Shown here: positions 1 through 9,508 of the stretch, in pieces | How positions within the stretch are numbered: position 1 is the first letter of the stretch | Layout: the number at the start of each line of letters is the position of its first letter | Assembly (NCBI GenBank): GCA_030429605.1 | Contig: JAUIEV010000003.1 | Location: forward strand, 310,001-374,000 | From: Chlamydiia bacterium | GTDB taxonomy: Bacteria > Chlamydiota > Chlamydiia > Chlamydiales > Simkaniaceae | Direction of reading: 5' to 3' | DNA: 64,000 nucleotides | Notes under the pieces: generated by a model | Databases searched by the model: none | Seen by the model: the letters and a program-made list of their open reading frames with translations, nothing else | Told to the model about the DNA's origin: nothing | Translations under genes and position numbers: made by a program

Positions 1-894
1 CAGAAAAAGCACTTCAGTAACAAAGCGACCATTCTCTTTGTTATCGTTATATGTGTCAGCTGTGCAACGATTCTTTCACTTCTCTCGACAGGGCTGAAAG
101 AGCGACAAGAAGAGGCGCAAACGCTGTACAAAAGTAAGCAGCTTCTCATTGCTGCCAAACTTCTGTCATACGATGGGTACTTTCAATATCCCCAGGGTGG
201 AAATACTTTCGTGAACGCGTCCTTTCAAAATGGAGCACTTGTACCTGCAAAGGAAAGTCCGGCACCTGCAACGGATAGTGAAATTCTTCAAGTCTTCGAA
301 AAATATGTCTTCCCTTGTCTCACGACAGCACAAGGTGGTATATACAGCTTCTCTTCAAAAAATAAAGCGTATGTTGAGTATGTAAAAGACAACGAACAGT
401 ATGGCTACAGTGAATTAGCAGATAAGCTTGTCTACTGTATTTATTACAACGGCGTTCCACAAAATGCCCCCTCTCTCCCGGCATCTTCGTATGTCATTCC
501 AATTAATGGATTCGGGCTGTGGGGACCAATATATGGATACCTCTCACTTCAGAAAGATGCAAATACAATCATCGGAACAACGTGGTACGACCAGGAAGAA
601 ACACCTGGACTCGGTGGAAATATTGGCCTTCCAACATGGCAGCAACAATTTACAGGAAAAAAAATTTTCCAACAAAGTGTTGATGGAACAACAAACTTCC
701 AAACTGCACCGATTGGAATCGTGGTTGTAAAAACAAAAGTTTCTGACGAGCTTGGAGACTCTCCGGCGTCTAAAAGTGCGGTCGACGGTATTTCTGGTGC
801 AACAATCACTGAAAAGGGCGTGACAGAGGCGTACTTTAAAACACTTGAAAACTACCGTGCATTTTTAATAGAAGCACATAATAAAGGACGGTAA
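1..894 (+). CDS. nqrC: Na+-translocating NADH:quinone reductase subunit C (5' partial)
   Basis: NqrC is a membrane subunit of the Na+-pumping NADH:quinone reductase and carries a covalently bound FMN. The frame is open from base 1, so the start lies just upstream of the window; 297 codons are visible. A transmembrane segment ([20 protein letters not shown]) sits near the visible N-terminus, followed by a soluble periplasmic-type domain. Near the C-terminus DGISGATIT contains the SGAT flavinylation motif; its Thr codon is at 802-804. It is the first gene of nqrC-nqrD-nqrE, with only 5 bases to nqrD. nqrF lies far away at 43353-44636, a split I recall from other chlamydiae. Identification is secure from motif and neighbours. 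Confidence 0.96.
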   Translation, partial: QKKHFSNKATILFVIVICVSCATILSLLSTGLKERQEEAQTLYKSKQLLIAAKLLSYDGYFQYPQGGNTFVNASFQNGALVPAKESPAPATDSEILQVFEKYVFPCLTTAQGGIYSFSSKNKAYVEYVKDNEQYGYSELADKLVYCIYYNGVPQNAPSLPASSYVIPINGFGLWGPIYGYLSLQKDANTIIGTTWYDQEETPGLGGNIGLPTWQQQFTGKKIFQQSVDGTTNFQTAPIGIVVVKTKVSDELGDSPASKSAVDGISGATITEKGVTEAYFKTLENYRAFLIEAHNKGR

Positions 895-899
895 GAGAG

Positions 900-1535
900 A
901 TGAGTGCACACAAGCCACTGTTTTCCTATTTTTCTGATCAACTGCTTGAGAACAACCAAATTCTCGTAGCCGTTCTTGGAATTTGCTCAGCCCTTGCTGT
1001 GACAATTAAAGTCTCTGTCGCGCTCACAATGGGCGTCTCTGTTATTTTCGTCACAAGTTTCTCATCCCTTCTCGTTTCACTTATACGCAAGTTCACTCCA
1101 GATTCAGTACGAATGATAGCTCAACTTGCTATCATCTCCATGTTTGTAATTATTGTTGACCAATTCTTAAAAGCGTTTGATTATGAAATGTCAAAGACGC
1201 TTTCTGTCTTTGTCGGCTTGATCATTACAAATTGCCTTGTCATGGGACGAGCTGAAGCTATGGCGAAAAACGTTTCCCCTCTTCCTGCATTTTTAGATGG
1301 TGCAGGAGCTGCGGCTGGGTATGCGCTCGTTCTTCTCGTCGTTGGGATCATACGAGAGTTTTTTGGCTTTGGCACACTGTTAGACTTTCGAATAATACCT
1401 GAAAGTTTTTATGCGACAGCAGAGCATCCCGATAGATATGTGAATAATACGTTCATGGCTCTTGCTCCTTCAGCCTTTTTTATCATCGGACTGATGATCT
1501 GGATAAACAATTACTTCTTCTCAAAGGAGGCATAA
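900..1535 (+). CDS. nqrD: Na+-translocating NADH:quinone reductase subunit D
   Basis: Integral membrane subunit of the Na+-NQR complex, 211 aa, the usual family length. About six hydrophobic helices are visible. The segment [12 protein letters not shown] holds the conserved cysteine that, with the matching one in NqrE, coordinates iron or an Fe-S centre in the membrane (family knowledge). The ATG follows the nqrC stop by 5 bases with a GAGAG-type ribosome site inside the junction, so translation is probably coupled. NqrD and NqrE are homologous to each other and to RnfE/RnfA; the position next to nqrC and nqrE decides for Nqr. Confidence 0.96.
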   Translation: MSAHKPLFSYFSDQLLENNQILVAVLGICSALAVTIKVSVALTMGVSVIFVTSFSSLLVSLIRKFTPDSVRMIAQLAIISMFVIIVDQFLKAFDYEMSKTLSVFVGLIITNCLVMGRAEAMAKNVSPLPAFLDGAGAAAGYALVLLVVGIIREFFGFGTLLDFRIIPESFYATAEHPDRYVNNTFMALAPSAFFIIGLMIWINNYFFSKEA

Positions 1536-1539
1536 AACT

Positions 1540-2301
1540 ATGTGGATGGGACCTTTCACGCCTCTCAACTTGCTTGGCCTTTTTATTCAGTCGATTTTTA
1601 TACAGAATATCCTCCTTTTTTATTTTCTTGGGATGTGCTCATACCTTGCGTGCTCAACGAAAGTGAAAACTGCAAATGGGCTGGGACTTGCTGTGCTTGT
1701 TGTCATGACGATTTCAGGTGTATTGAACTGGCTCGTACACTCGTTTATTACTGGACCTGGAGCGTTAAGCTGGCTGTCTTTTACAGGTATCGATGCGTCA
1801 GCTATCAATCTGAGCTTTCTTGAATTTCTTATTTTTATTTCTGTCATTGCTGCATTTGTCCAAGTTCTTGAAATTGTCATTGATAAGTTTGCACCTTCTC
1901 TCTATCGAGCCCTCGGCATGTATCTCCCGCTTATTACTGTGAACTGTGCGATTTTAGGAGCGTGTCTTTTTGCCGTTGTTCGAGATTACCCGTTCTTCCC
2001 CAACCTTGTCTATGTTGCAGGTTCAGGTATTGGATGGTGGATTGCAATACTTCTTATTGCATCTATTCGAGAGAAATTGACCTATTCAAATGTCCCTCAA
2101 GGCCTTGAAGGAATGGGGATAACGTTCATTACAACTGGACTCATTGCCATGGCATTTATGGGATTTACCGGAATCAATCTCGATAAAATTGATGAAGGAA
2201 CATTTCCAGAGACAATTGAAGATCAACAATATGAGCACCTTGGCTATCCTGTTGAAGCAGAGACTGACAATACCCAGGCAGATACGCTTTTCAGAAAGTA
2301 G
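1540..2301 (+). CDS. nqrE: Na+-translocating NADH:quinone reductase subunit E
   Basis: Membrane subunit of Na+-NQR, 253 aa, about six transmembrane helices. ITVNCAILGA carries the cysteine partner of the one in NqrD. A strong ribosome site (AAAGGAGG) overlaps the end of nqrD, and the gap is 4 bases. The protein is longer than the ~200 aa of proteobacterial NqrE because of a polar C-terminal tail (after about residue 220, rich in Glu, Gln and Asp). It is the last gene of this operon; 58 bases separate it from the convergent gcvH, with no clear terminator hairpin. Confidence 0.95.
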   Translation: MWMGPFTPLNLLGLFIQSIFIQNILLFYFLGMCSYLACSTKVKTANGLGLAVLVVMTISGVLNWLVHSFITGPGALSWLSFTGIDASAINLSFLEFLIFISVIAAFVQVLEIVIDKFAPSLYRALGMYLPLITVNCAILGACLFAVVRDYPFFPNLVYVAGSGIGWWIAILLIASIREKLTYSNVPQGLEGMGITFITTGLIAMAFMGFTGINLDKIDEGTFPETIEDQQYEHLGYPVEAETDNTQADTLFRK

Positions 2302-2359
2302 TGCGAAGAGAATCGTATGTTGCTTCTCAAAATTAATTCCCCCTCATTTTCAATACAAC

Positions 2360-2728
2360 TTACGTATCTAAAGAAACCATTTTTTTATAGTCATCCGGCT
2401 TGAGAAGTTGTGTGAGTTCGTCTTTATCAGAAAGGAGAATTTTGTACAGCCATCCCTCAGTTTCTGGATGTTCATTCAGTGCTTTTGAAGACTCTCGTAA
2501 CGATTCGTTAATCTCAACAATGGTTCCACTCACTGGTGTATAGATGTCAGCAGCCGCTTTTGTTGATTCAAGCACAGCTATTTCATCACCCTGTGAGACT
2601 ATAGCATCTTTTTTCGGAAGTTCAACGTAGACAATGTCTCCAAGCTCTTCTTTTGCAAATTGAGAGATTCCGACAGTTGCTACATCACCGTCAACATTGA
2701 CCCATTCATGAGAATCAGTATATTTCAT
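2360..2728 (-). CDS. gcvH: Glycine cleavage system H protein (lipoyl carrier)
   Basis: Small lipoyl-domain protein of 122 aa. The lipoylation site is Lys57 in LESTKAAADIYTP, and the N-terminus (YTDSHEWV) is typical of GcvH. No gcvP or gcvT is in the window; chlamydiae often keep GcvH alone, possibly as a lipoyl relay, which fits the lplA-type ligase at 8652-9353. The start is 8 bases after the stop of the upstream gene (2737-3348), and its ribosome site (TAGGAG) includes that stop codon, so the two are almost certainly co-transcribed. The position after nqrE matches the order I recall in C. trachomatis. Confidence 0.94.
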   Translation of the reverse strand: MKYTDSHEWVNVDGDVATVGISQFAKEELGDIVYVELPKKDAIVSQGDEIAVLESTKAAADIYTPVSGTIVEINESLRESSKALNEHPETEGWLYKILLSDKDELTQLLKPDDYKKMVSLDT

Positions 2729-2736
2729 ATTTACTC

Positions 2737-3348
2737 CTACAGTCGAAGGTGTACACTTGGCCAGGTATCTGGAGCACTTGCAAGCGAAAGATCACGCTCA
2801 TCAGGTCCAAAAAAATATGGCGTTTTCCCTTTTCTATGGACTCTACATGCAAATCCTATTCTAGAAAAAGTAGTTGGATCATAGCCAAACAGTGTATCTT
2901 TTGTCAGCAAGACTTCAAGTGCATATCCATTTTTTGTATGCGATACCTGCGGCTTAATCTGTTCATGATCAGGATAGGGGTGCGTTTCATCAGACCGAAA
3001 CTTTGTCACCTCTGCAGCCCAAATCCCATCAACCTCAGCGGGAAGAAATACAAAATGATGGCAAAATTTGGTAATAGCCTTCGCATTTTTCATATCTCTT
3101 GTATCAAGAAAAAGCTCGATTCCATCTCCTTTTTCAACCTGTGGAAAGACAGCTTCTTGAAAAGGGTGATCTACTTCAAAGCGAAAGCTAAGCTCATCCT
3201 CTGTAAACCTGAACTTTATTGTGACAAAAGAGTCTTCGGCTTCCAAAGAGGCAATATCAGGCAGAACATACCAGCTCTTTTTTTTCTTAATCGACAACGA
3301 GAATGAGTAGAAGCTCGCTGGTGAAATCGCCGGTAAATCTTTCAACAT
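2737..3348 (-). CDS. Hypothetical protein with a CBM9-like beta-sandwich pattern
   Basis: A protein of 203 aa. I chose the ATG at 3348 over a GTG two codons upstream because an AGAGG ribosome site sits 6 bases before it. The middle (KGDGIELFLDTRDMKN and then HHFVFLP) resembles the family 9 carbohydrate-binding/DOMON-like fold, where a 'GDxhElfld' stretch lines the ligand site. That assignment is pattern-based inference. No signal peptide or membrane helix is visible. It lies between the membrane-anchored gene at 3358-5634 and gcvH, spaced 9 and 8 bases, so the three form one operon. By position it could correspond to CT283 of C. trachomatis, which I cannot verify. Confidence 0.6.
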   Translation of the reverse strand: MLKDLPAISPASFYSFSLSIKKKKSWYVLPDIASLEAEDSFVTIKFRFTEDELSFRFEVDHPFQEAVFPQVEKGDGIELFLDTRDMKNAKAITKFCHHFVFLPAEVDGIWAAEVTKFRSDETHPYPDHEQIKPQVSHTKNGYALEVLLTKDTLFGYDPTTFSRIGFACRVHRKGKTPYFFGPDERDLSLASAPDTWPSVHLRL

Positions 3349-3357
3349 ACACACCTC

Positions 3358-5634
3358 TTACGCATCATCAAGAGGAAGATGAATCGCATCTTTTTCTTTA
3401 AATTCTGCAATAAGCTGCTGAAAGAGCTCTTGCTTCACCTCGTTACCAAGCAGTGCACGCTCTTTTTCTATTAATTCTGCACACTTCTCTTCATCAACCC
3501 CTACATCCGAAACGCTATAAATAAATGGCTTCCCATCTTGTGTGTGTTTAGGACTCGACCAAGACTGAGGAGAAAGTTCAAAAGCCTCAGAATCATACCA
3601 GTCTCCTTTTTCAGAACGAATAGAGGCAACCTCTTCTTTTGTAATTTGCCACGGTCCTTCTGCAAAAAATTCTGCAGTATCAGCTGTTGCCTCTCGTAGC
3701 TTTACGCCGAGTTTTGAAAAATAGTGATCAAAGCGGTGTTTTGGATATTCAGAAAGCTCAAGCGTTTTTCCGACATGCGTTTCAATTGCTTTACAGAGAC
3801 CTGAAAACGCAAGAAGACCGACTTCGTCCATAACAAGCCGCAACGGCTTCCACTCACCATCTTCCGATTGAAAGAGTTCTTTATGGCTTCCTCGATGTTT
3901 AGCGTAGTACTGTTCGAGTGCTCTCGTAGTCAATGCATCAATAATACCTTTTGATTTTGCCTCTTCATACGATACAAGCTGAATCGGTTCGTTGTGTGTT
4001 TTGATAGCGAAAGAATAAAAATGTTCACCATCCTGCGTCCAGTTTTCAATCGTTTCTTTTCCACTAGCAAACAGCTCTCTGAGCGCTGCAGCATCAGTTA
4101 TCCCAGGAAGCGGCGCCTCAAGATTTCCAAGAGAAATATGGAGCGTTTCCTCGCGCTCTTCAGCTTGTGCTAGGGTTTCTTCTAAAAGGCCGGGAACTTG
4201 CTCTAAAAGTGCTTCTCGAGCTAGAAAATCGAGCTTTTCTCTTTCTTTATCATTGAGCCTTTCAATAGCTTTCTCTCTTTCATGCAATGATGTTGACCCA
4301 CCCTGCGAAAGGGCTGGAATCTCTTTTTTCACTGATTGAAAAAATGTTTCATCAAGTTCTTTTGCCCAAACATCTTGTACCGGGATTTCCACAAGAACAT
4401 CTTTTTTACTGACTGATTTGTAAGCAACAGTACATGGTTGATATGTAAGCTCTGGAACTTTTTTCTCAATGTGTTCTGCCGGTAAAAAGGCTTGTGGAAG
4501 ATCTAATGCGTGCATTGACATTCTCGCTTGAGGTGCTGTCACAGCATCGATGTAGCATTGGAGTCCGAGCATATCTCTGAATGTTTTGAGCCGAATCGGC
4601 TTTGCAAAGTGATAGACATTTTTTTCCACTTTCTTTGCTGCAAAATTCTCATAGTTTTTTGCGGTCATTGCATCAACAAACACAGCACTTCCTACATCTT
4701 CAACATACTTTCTAAAAAGAAGTACTTTCTGCCACAGCGAGATTGCATCAGGCTCTGTCATTTGGAGTGCGTGAAGCTGTCTCATCATACACTGCGATAC
4801 GTGGCCATCCGTTGGATTTTTTTGCTCCTGCTTTTTCAACGCATTTCGTGCGTTGCTATAGAGAGCTTCTTTTGCTTCTTTCGTTGAGACAACATACCCT
4901 TTTTGTGTAGCAACAAGTGCTCCGTTAAGGATCGTTTCTGCAAAAAGATCGATTGCTTCTTTCCCAAACCAATCACCTACATGCTTTGCTCTAAATAGCG
5001 CAAAAGTTCCCTGCATAAGCTCTTGATCTGGCTGTACCCACTTCATTTGTCCTAGTTGATAATGAAGAAACTGCTTGAGCATATGTGGAGGAAGGCGTTC
5101 CTCTTTCTGGTATAAATCAAGGAGCGCATCAACATTTTTTTCGTATGCATCTAATGGAATGCTTTTGAATGCCTCAAATGCTTCGTCTATGTCTGGAGCT
5201 ATTTGCTTCCAAAGTCCTCGAACACTAATAAACGGAGCTTCTTTGTGGGCATAAGGACGGAATCTTTTCTGTTTCACAAGCTGTGTTTTCAGCCCATTTT
5301 CCACTTCATCTTTGTAACTTAAGAGAAGGTGTCTTGCCAATCCGGATTCAATAAAATCTGTTCGAATGACTCCATCATTGAGCATGTTTGGCATTTCACC
5401 AGCCATGAGCATCTGTGTATCGTGTGCATCAGATTGAATAAATCGTTTCATTCTATTGATATCTTTCAGACGCAGCATAGAGCCGTCAATGGCCATGCCT
5501 ACATCCCCATCTTTTTCAACTATTTCATTCTCAAAACCGGCCTTTTGGACACCAAAAAATGAAAATGACGCAAGGACAACAATACTGACTACGATAAAGA
5601 GTCCTTTCTGATACTTTCGAAACAATGCTAACAT
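3358..5634 (-). CDS. Membrane-anchored SurA_N/PpiD-like protein
   Basis: A protein of about 758 aa. I place the start at 5634 (MLALFRKYQKG) because GAGG lies 8 bases upstream; longer versions would run into the divergent transporter gene. One transmembrane helix (residues ~10-28, GLFIVVSIVVLASFSFF) precedes a long, charged, mostly helical periplasmic-type region. The N-terminal layout (anchor, then AIDGSMLRLKDINRMKRF) recalls PpiD and SurA_N chaperones of outer-membrane protein folding. I see no convincing parvulin isomerase domain, so isomerase activity is doubtful. First gene of the operon with 2737-3348 and gcvH. A role in envelope protein folding is inference. Confidence 0.6.
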   Translation of the reverse strand: MLALFRKYQKGLFIVVSIVVLASFSFFGVQKAGFENEIVEKDGDVGMAIDGSMLRLKDINRMKRFIQSDAHDTQMLMAGEMPNMLNDGVIRTDFIESGLARHLLLSYKDEVENGLKTQLVKQKRFRPYAHKEAPFISVRGLWKQIAPDIDEAFEAFKSIPLDAYEKNVDALLDLYQKEERLPPHMLKQFLHYQLGQMKWVQPDQELMQGTFALFRAKHVGDWFGKEAIDLFAETILNGALVATQKGYVVSTKEAKEALYSNARNALKKQEQKNPTDGHVSQCMMRQLHALQMTEPDAISLWQKVLLFRKYVEDVGSAVFVDAMTAKNYENFAAKKVEKNVYHFAKPIRLKTFRDMLGLQCYIDAVTAPQARMSMHALDLPQAFLPAEHIEKKVPELTYQPCTVAYKSVSKKDVLVEIPVQDVWAKELDETFFQSVKKEIPALSQGGSTSLHEREKAIERLNDKEREKLDFLAREALLEQVPGLLEETLAQAEEREETLHISLGNLEAPLPGITDAAALRELFASGKETIENWTQDGEHFYSFAIKTHNEPIQLVSYEEAKSKGIIDALTTRALEQYYAKHRGSHKELFQSEDGEWKPLRLVMDEVGLLAFSGLCKAIETHVGKTLELSEYPKHRFDHYFSKLGVKLREATADTAEFFAEGPWQITKEEVASIRSEKGDWYDSEAFELSPQSWSSPKHTQDGKPFIYSVSDVGVDEEKCAELIEKERALLGNEVKQELFQQLIAEFKEKDAIHLPLDDA

Positions 5635-5772
5635 CTTTTTCCTCATACGGATAAATTGGACTAAGAGTATCAAAACTCTTATGTTTCGAGCAAATGAGAA
5701 AAAATTTATTTGACGTGAATCGCGTGAGAAGGCGATACATTGAGAAATGAGCAATGAAACATGAGGAAATAG

Positions 5773-7152
5773 ATGGCTCGAGAATCGAGAACACAAGTTA
5801 CATTTTTGATTTTAATGAGCCTTACTGCCGCGATCGGTGGCTTCCTCTTTGGATACGACACGGGTGTCATCTCCTCAGCAATTCTTTTTATTCAATCAGA
5901 GTATACTCTCTCATCCACCACAGAATCACTCATTGTTTCCATCGTTGCACTTGGAGCAATGACTGGTGCGCTTGTAGCAGGTCCCCTCTCTGACGCACTT
6001 GGTCGAAAAAAAATCGTGCTCTCATCAAGCCTCATTTTTATCCTTAGTGCGCTAGGACTCTCACTCGCTCCCTCAGTGTATTGGATCATCGTCGGTCGTT
6101 TTATTGTCGGATTCGCAATAGGCGTTTCCTCTACGACAGCTCCGCTTTATATTGCTGAACTTTCTCCACGATCCATGAGAGGAATGCTTGTTACAATGAA
6201 TCAACTGAGTATCACTGTAGGAATTTTGGCTTCATACCTTATTGGCCTTGTCCTTTCAGACGTGCAGGGATGGCGACTTATGTTTGGTGTAGCTGCACTG
6301 CCTGCTGCATTCCAATTTCTGATTATGTTGTTTTTCCCGGAAAGCCCTCGATGGCTTGCAATGAACAATCAACAAGAACTCGCAAAAGAGGTGCTGTACA
6401 GGTTTCGCGGAACCCGCGACGATGCAGACCTTGAATTTCAACATCTTTTAAAAACGAAGTCTTTTACTGAAGCGAGTTGGCGAGAGATTTTTAAAAGCAC
6501 TGCTCGCATGGCACTCCTCGCCGGAATTGGGCTGACGATCATTCAGCAAGTCACAGGGATCAATACAATAATCTATTTTGCTCCAACAATCTTTAAGTTT
6601 GCAGGATTTTCGCAAGACCGCGCCGCCATTTTAGCAGCTTCTCTTGTTGGTGTTGTCAATGTTCTTTTTACGTTTGTGGCTCTCTACCTTCTCGACAAGG
6701 TAGGCAGAAAACCGCTTCTAGTCACAGGATTAACGGGGATGGTTATATCCCTTTTCTCACTTGGTTTTGGATTTTTACTTCCCCAATCACCTCTCACAGG
6801 CTGGATATCTCTTGTTGCAATGATGTTCTACATTGCTTTTTTCGCATACAGTCTCGGTCCTATCGCATGGCTTATAAATGCAGAAATTTACCCCTTACGA
6901 GTAAGAGGGCGAGCGATGGGTGTAGCAACCTGCATGAACTGGATAGCAAATTTTGCTGTGACTATGACGTTTCTTTATTTAGTCAACGGGCTTGGGAAAA
7001 CAGGTACGTTTTGGCTGTATGGCATTATCGGCTTGTTCGGTATCTGGTTTATTTTAAGAGTCGTCCCAGAAACAAAGGGACGATCTCTTGAATCGATTGA
7101 AGATTTTTTTGGGAAATACACCAAAGTCTCTTCAACAAAAAACGTAGAATAA
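5773..7152 (+). CDS. MFS sugar porter (SP family, XylE/GalP/GLUT type)
   Basis: A 12-helix transporter of 459 aa for a monosaccharide, probably by H+ symport. Sugar-porter signatures are all present: GRKK after helix 2, PESPRWL after helix 6, QQVTGINTIIYFAPTIFKF in helix 7, DKVGRKPLL, and the C-terminal PETKGRSLESIE. The start follows a GAGG site 6 bases upstream. A weak promoter is possible at 5711 (TTGACG, then GATACA 18 bases later). It is divergent from the PpiD-like gene and convergent with proS with only 3 bases between. The substrate cannot be told from sequence. Classical Chlamydia mainly import glucose-6-phosphate with UhpC, so a free-sugar porter suggests gain in this lineage. Confidence 0.92.
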   Translation: MARESRTQVTFLILMSLTAAIGGFLFGYDTGVISSAILFIQSEYTLSSTTESLIVSIVALGAMTGALVAGPLSDALGRKKIVLSSSLIFILSALGLSLAPSVYWIIVGRFIVGFAIGVSSTTAPLYIAELSPRSMRGMLVTMNQLSITVGILASYLIGLVLSDVQGWRLMFGVAALPAAFQFLIMLFFPESPRWLAMNNQQELAKEVLYRFRGTRDDADLEFQHLLKTKSFTEASWREIFKSTARMALLAGIGLTIIQQVTGINTIIYFAPTIFKFAGFSQDRAAILAASLVGVVNVLFTFVALYLLDKVGRKPLLVTGLTGMVISLFSLGFGFLLPQSPLTGWISLVAMMFYIAFFAYSLGPIAWLINAEIYPLRVRGRAMGVATCMNWIANFAVTMTFLYLVNGLGKTGTFWLYGIIGLFGIWFILRVVPETKGRSLESIEDFFGKYTKVSSTKNVE

Positions 7153-7155
7153 CGG

Positions 7156-8655
7156 CTAATACGCCTTTGCAAACACAAGCCGCTTTTGTGACGGCTTCCC
7201 TGTAAATGGGCATGTTCCTTCACCGTCATCTAGGTGATGAGGAATACAGCGAACCGTGACAGACAGGTCTTTTTTTATCTCTTCTTCAACCTGAGTGTCG
7301 CCAGCGAAATGAGAAAGCACAAACCCTGGTTTTCCAGATGAGAAAAATTCGTAAAATGCTTCTTTAGAATCAATTTTTACAAGGTGCTCCTGAAGAAACT
7401 GTTCGTTTTTGTTATACATATGCGTGTGAATTTCATCGAGCTGATCACACACTGTTGAAAGGAACGTTTCTCTCGGGATTTTTTCAGCTTCTTTTGGAGA
7501 GCGTATCCGCTTTTTCACAAAAAGTGTATCTGCTTCGAGTTCTCTTTTTCCAACTTCGATCCGAATAGGCACACCTTTTTTAATCCATTCCCAGTTTTTT
7601 TCGCCTCCACGAATGTCTCGTGAATCGATCCGAACTGATAGAGGTGCTCCAAAATATGTAATCTGCCGAAGTGCACCTGCTAGAGAGTCAACATACCCTT
7701 CGATAGCTTCTTTTGCTTCTTCATCATGAACAACCGGGACGATAACAATATGAGATGATGCAATTCTTGGAGGAAGCACCATTCCATCATCATCACCGTG
7801 CATCATGATCATTGCACCGATAAAACGGGTGGTTACCCCCCAAGACGTGGTCCAGGCAAACTCTTCTTTCCCTTCTTTCGTAGTGTATACAATGTCTGCA
7901 GCTTTTGAAAAGTTTTGTCCTAGGAAGTGGGATGTCCCTGCCTGGAGTGCCTTTCCATCCTGCATCATTGCTTCAATGCAATATGTGACATCTGCGCCAG
8001 GGAATCGTTCTGCCTCTGATTTTTCACCTTGTATGAGAGGCATTGCTAGGTAATCAGCTGCAAAATCAGCATACACCCTAAGCATAAGTCGAGCGTGGCT
8101 GTCTGCTTCTTCTTTTGTTGCATGGGCCGTGTGCCCTTCCTGCCATAAAAATTCAGCAGTTCGTAAAAATAACCTCGTTCGCATTTCCCATCGAACGACA
8201 TTTGCCCACTGATTAATTTTGAGTGGGAGGTCTCTGTACGATTCAATCCACTTTGAAAACATCTCCCCGATAACCATCTCTGATGTTGGTCGCACAACTA
8301 ACGGTTCCTCGAGCTCACCTGCAGGTACAAGATCTCCATCCTTTCCTGGCTCTAGTCTGTGGTGGGTCACAACTGCACACTCTTTTGCAAACCCCTCAAC
8401 GTGTTTTGCTTCTTTTTGAAAGTAGCTTAGAGGAATGAACAGAGGAAAATAGGCATTCTCATGTCCAAGATCTTTAAATTTTCTATCTAAAACTCGCTGT
8501 ATGTTTTCCCATACTGCATAGCCCCACGGCTTGATAACCATGCATCCTCGAACAGGTGAATGCTCAGCAAAGTCAGAAGCTTTGACCACTTGCTGGTACC
8601 ACTCAGGAAAGTTTTCATCACGCGTTGGAACTATTGCTGTTTTTTGCTTTTTCAT
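7156..8655 (-). CDS. proS: Prolyl-tRNA synthetase, archaeal/eukaryotic type
   Basis: Class II aminoacyl-tRNA synthetase charging tRNA-Pro; 499 aa. Motif 2 region VVRWEMRTRLFLRTAEFLWQ and the preceding LVVRPTSEM are clear. The architecture is the short ProS type 3 (no editing insertion between motifs 2 and 3, extra C-terminal domain ending in tyrosine, ...FAKAY), as in archaea, eukaryotes and some bacteria. The bacterial type is about 570 aa with an INS editing domain. The start overlaps the lplA stop as ATGA, so both are translated from one message. I recall C. trachomatis having a bacterial-type ProRS; if so, this gene was replaced by transfer. Confidence 0.92.
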   Translation of the reverse strand: MKKQKTAIVPTRDENFPEWYQQVVKASDFAEHSPVRGCMVIKPWGYAVWENIQRVLDRKFKDLGHENAYFPLFIPLSYFQKEAKHVEGFAKECAVVTHHRLEPGKDGDLVPAGELEEPLVVRPTSEMVIGEMFSKWIESYRDLPLKINQWANVVRWEMRTRLFLRTAEFLWQEGHTAHATKEEADSHARLMLRVYADFAADYLAMPLIQGEKSEAERFPGADVTYCIEAMMQDGKALQAGTSHFLGQNFSKAADIVYTTKEGKEEFAWTTSWGVTTRFIGAMIMMHGDDDGMVLPPRIASSHIVIVPVVHDEEAKEAIEGYVDSLAGALRQITYFGAPLSVRIDSRDIRGGEKNWEWIKKGVPIRIEVGKRELEADTLFVKKRIRSPKEAEKIPRETFLSTVCDQLDEIHTHMYNKNEQFLQEHLVKIDSKEAFYEFFSSGKPGFVLSHFAGDTQVEEEIKKDLSVTVRCIPHHLDDGEGTCPFTGKPSQKRLVFAKAY

Positions 8656-9353
8656 TGAACCATCTCAGCTAATTTTCGTTTGAGTTTATGTCGCAGCTCT
8701 GCCAGATCATTGTCCGAGGCATCTTGAGGAAGAAGCTCATACGTTAATGCTTTCATATGTGGAGCAACAACATCTGGATATTTTAATACACTATAGAGCA
8801 GCTCTTCTTTTGGAAGCATGATAGCGATACTCCCTTGGTGAAGGTAGCCTTGCTTTTTTTTCCGCTGCGCAGCTCCTATACTTTTTTTGCCACGAATCAT
8901 GACATCGTATTTTGTCGGCTTTGCCATACAAAACCGCTCTGTTTCCTTTTTCGAATCCTGCGGATCTTCAGGAAGGAGTAACCCTTCTTCCTCAACAACA
9001 GACAAAACAGCACTTTTTACGATCTCATTAATATATTTGTAATTTTCCAGCACATTCTCATGATATCCCTCGTGCTCTGAGGGAATGAGAAAAGAAAATG
9101 CCAAATCCACTGTATGAAAGAGTGCCCCGCCACCGGTTGGCCTCTGTGCCGTATGGATTCCCATTTTTTGGAGACCATCATTCTGAAAATGCTCTTCTGG
9201 CTTTGTAAAGTACCCATATGTAATACTGGGGACAGACCAGTCATACAGATGGAGCAACGGTGTATCCGTTGGACGCATCACATCTAAAAGATGTGCATCA
9301 AATGCCATATTTTTTTCTGGCTTGGCTTTTCCTGTATCGACTACCTGCATCAT
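8652..9353 (-). CDS. lplA: Lipoate-protein ligase A family protein
   Basis: A protein of 233 aa of the LplA/LipB/BirA fold that attaches lipoate (or octanoate) to lipoyl domains. Motifs: RPTGGGALFH (substrate loop) and the lysine-containing segment KYDVMIRGKKSIGAAQRKKK, followed by LHQGSIA. Candidate acceptors are GcvH in this window and 2-oxoacid dehydrogenase E2 proteins elsewhere. It overlaps proS by 4 bases. Upstream is a 155-base gap shared with the divergent clpC promoter. Two ATG codons in a row begin the gene and no good ribosome site is visible, so the exact start is uncertain by one codon. The position before clpC matches the chlamydial order I recall. Confidence 0.88.
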   Translation of the reverse strand: MMQVVDTGKAKPEKNMAFDAHLLDVMRPTDTPLLHLYDWSVPSITYGYFTKPEEHFQNDGLQKMGIHTAQRPTGGGALFHTVDLAFSFLIPSEHEGYHENVLENYKYINEIVKSAVLSVVEEEGLLLPEDPQDSKKETERFCMAKPTKYDVMIRGKKSIGAAQRKKKQGYLHQGSIAIMLPKEELLYSVLKYPDVVAPHMKALTYELLPQDASDNDLAELRHKLKRKLAEMVQ

Positions 9354-9447
9354 AGAAGAAACAGTCTAGTTGATTGAGAAACAATTTTCCAATTGAAAAT
9401 TCTTTTTGAATCAAGTATTGAAAAAGGTAAGACGAAAATCATGGGGT

Positions 9448-9476
9448 TTGCCTGATTTTCTTTAATAGATTAATAT
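9448..9476 (+). promoter_or_regulatory. Predicted sigma-66/70-type promoter of clpC
   Basis: TTGCCT at 9448-9453, a 17-base spacer, and TAATAT at 9471-9476. Transcription would start about 25 bases before the clpC ATG at 9509, which has an AGAGAGG ribosome site. Confidence 0.65.
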
Positions 9477-9508
9477 ATATACCCCAACTGAAGAGCTAAG
9501 AGAGGCAT

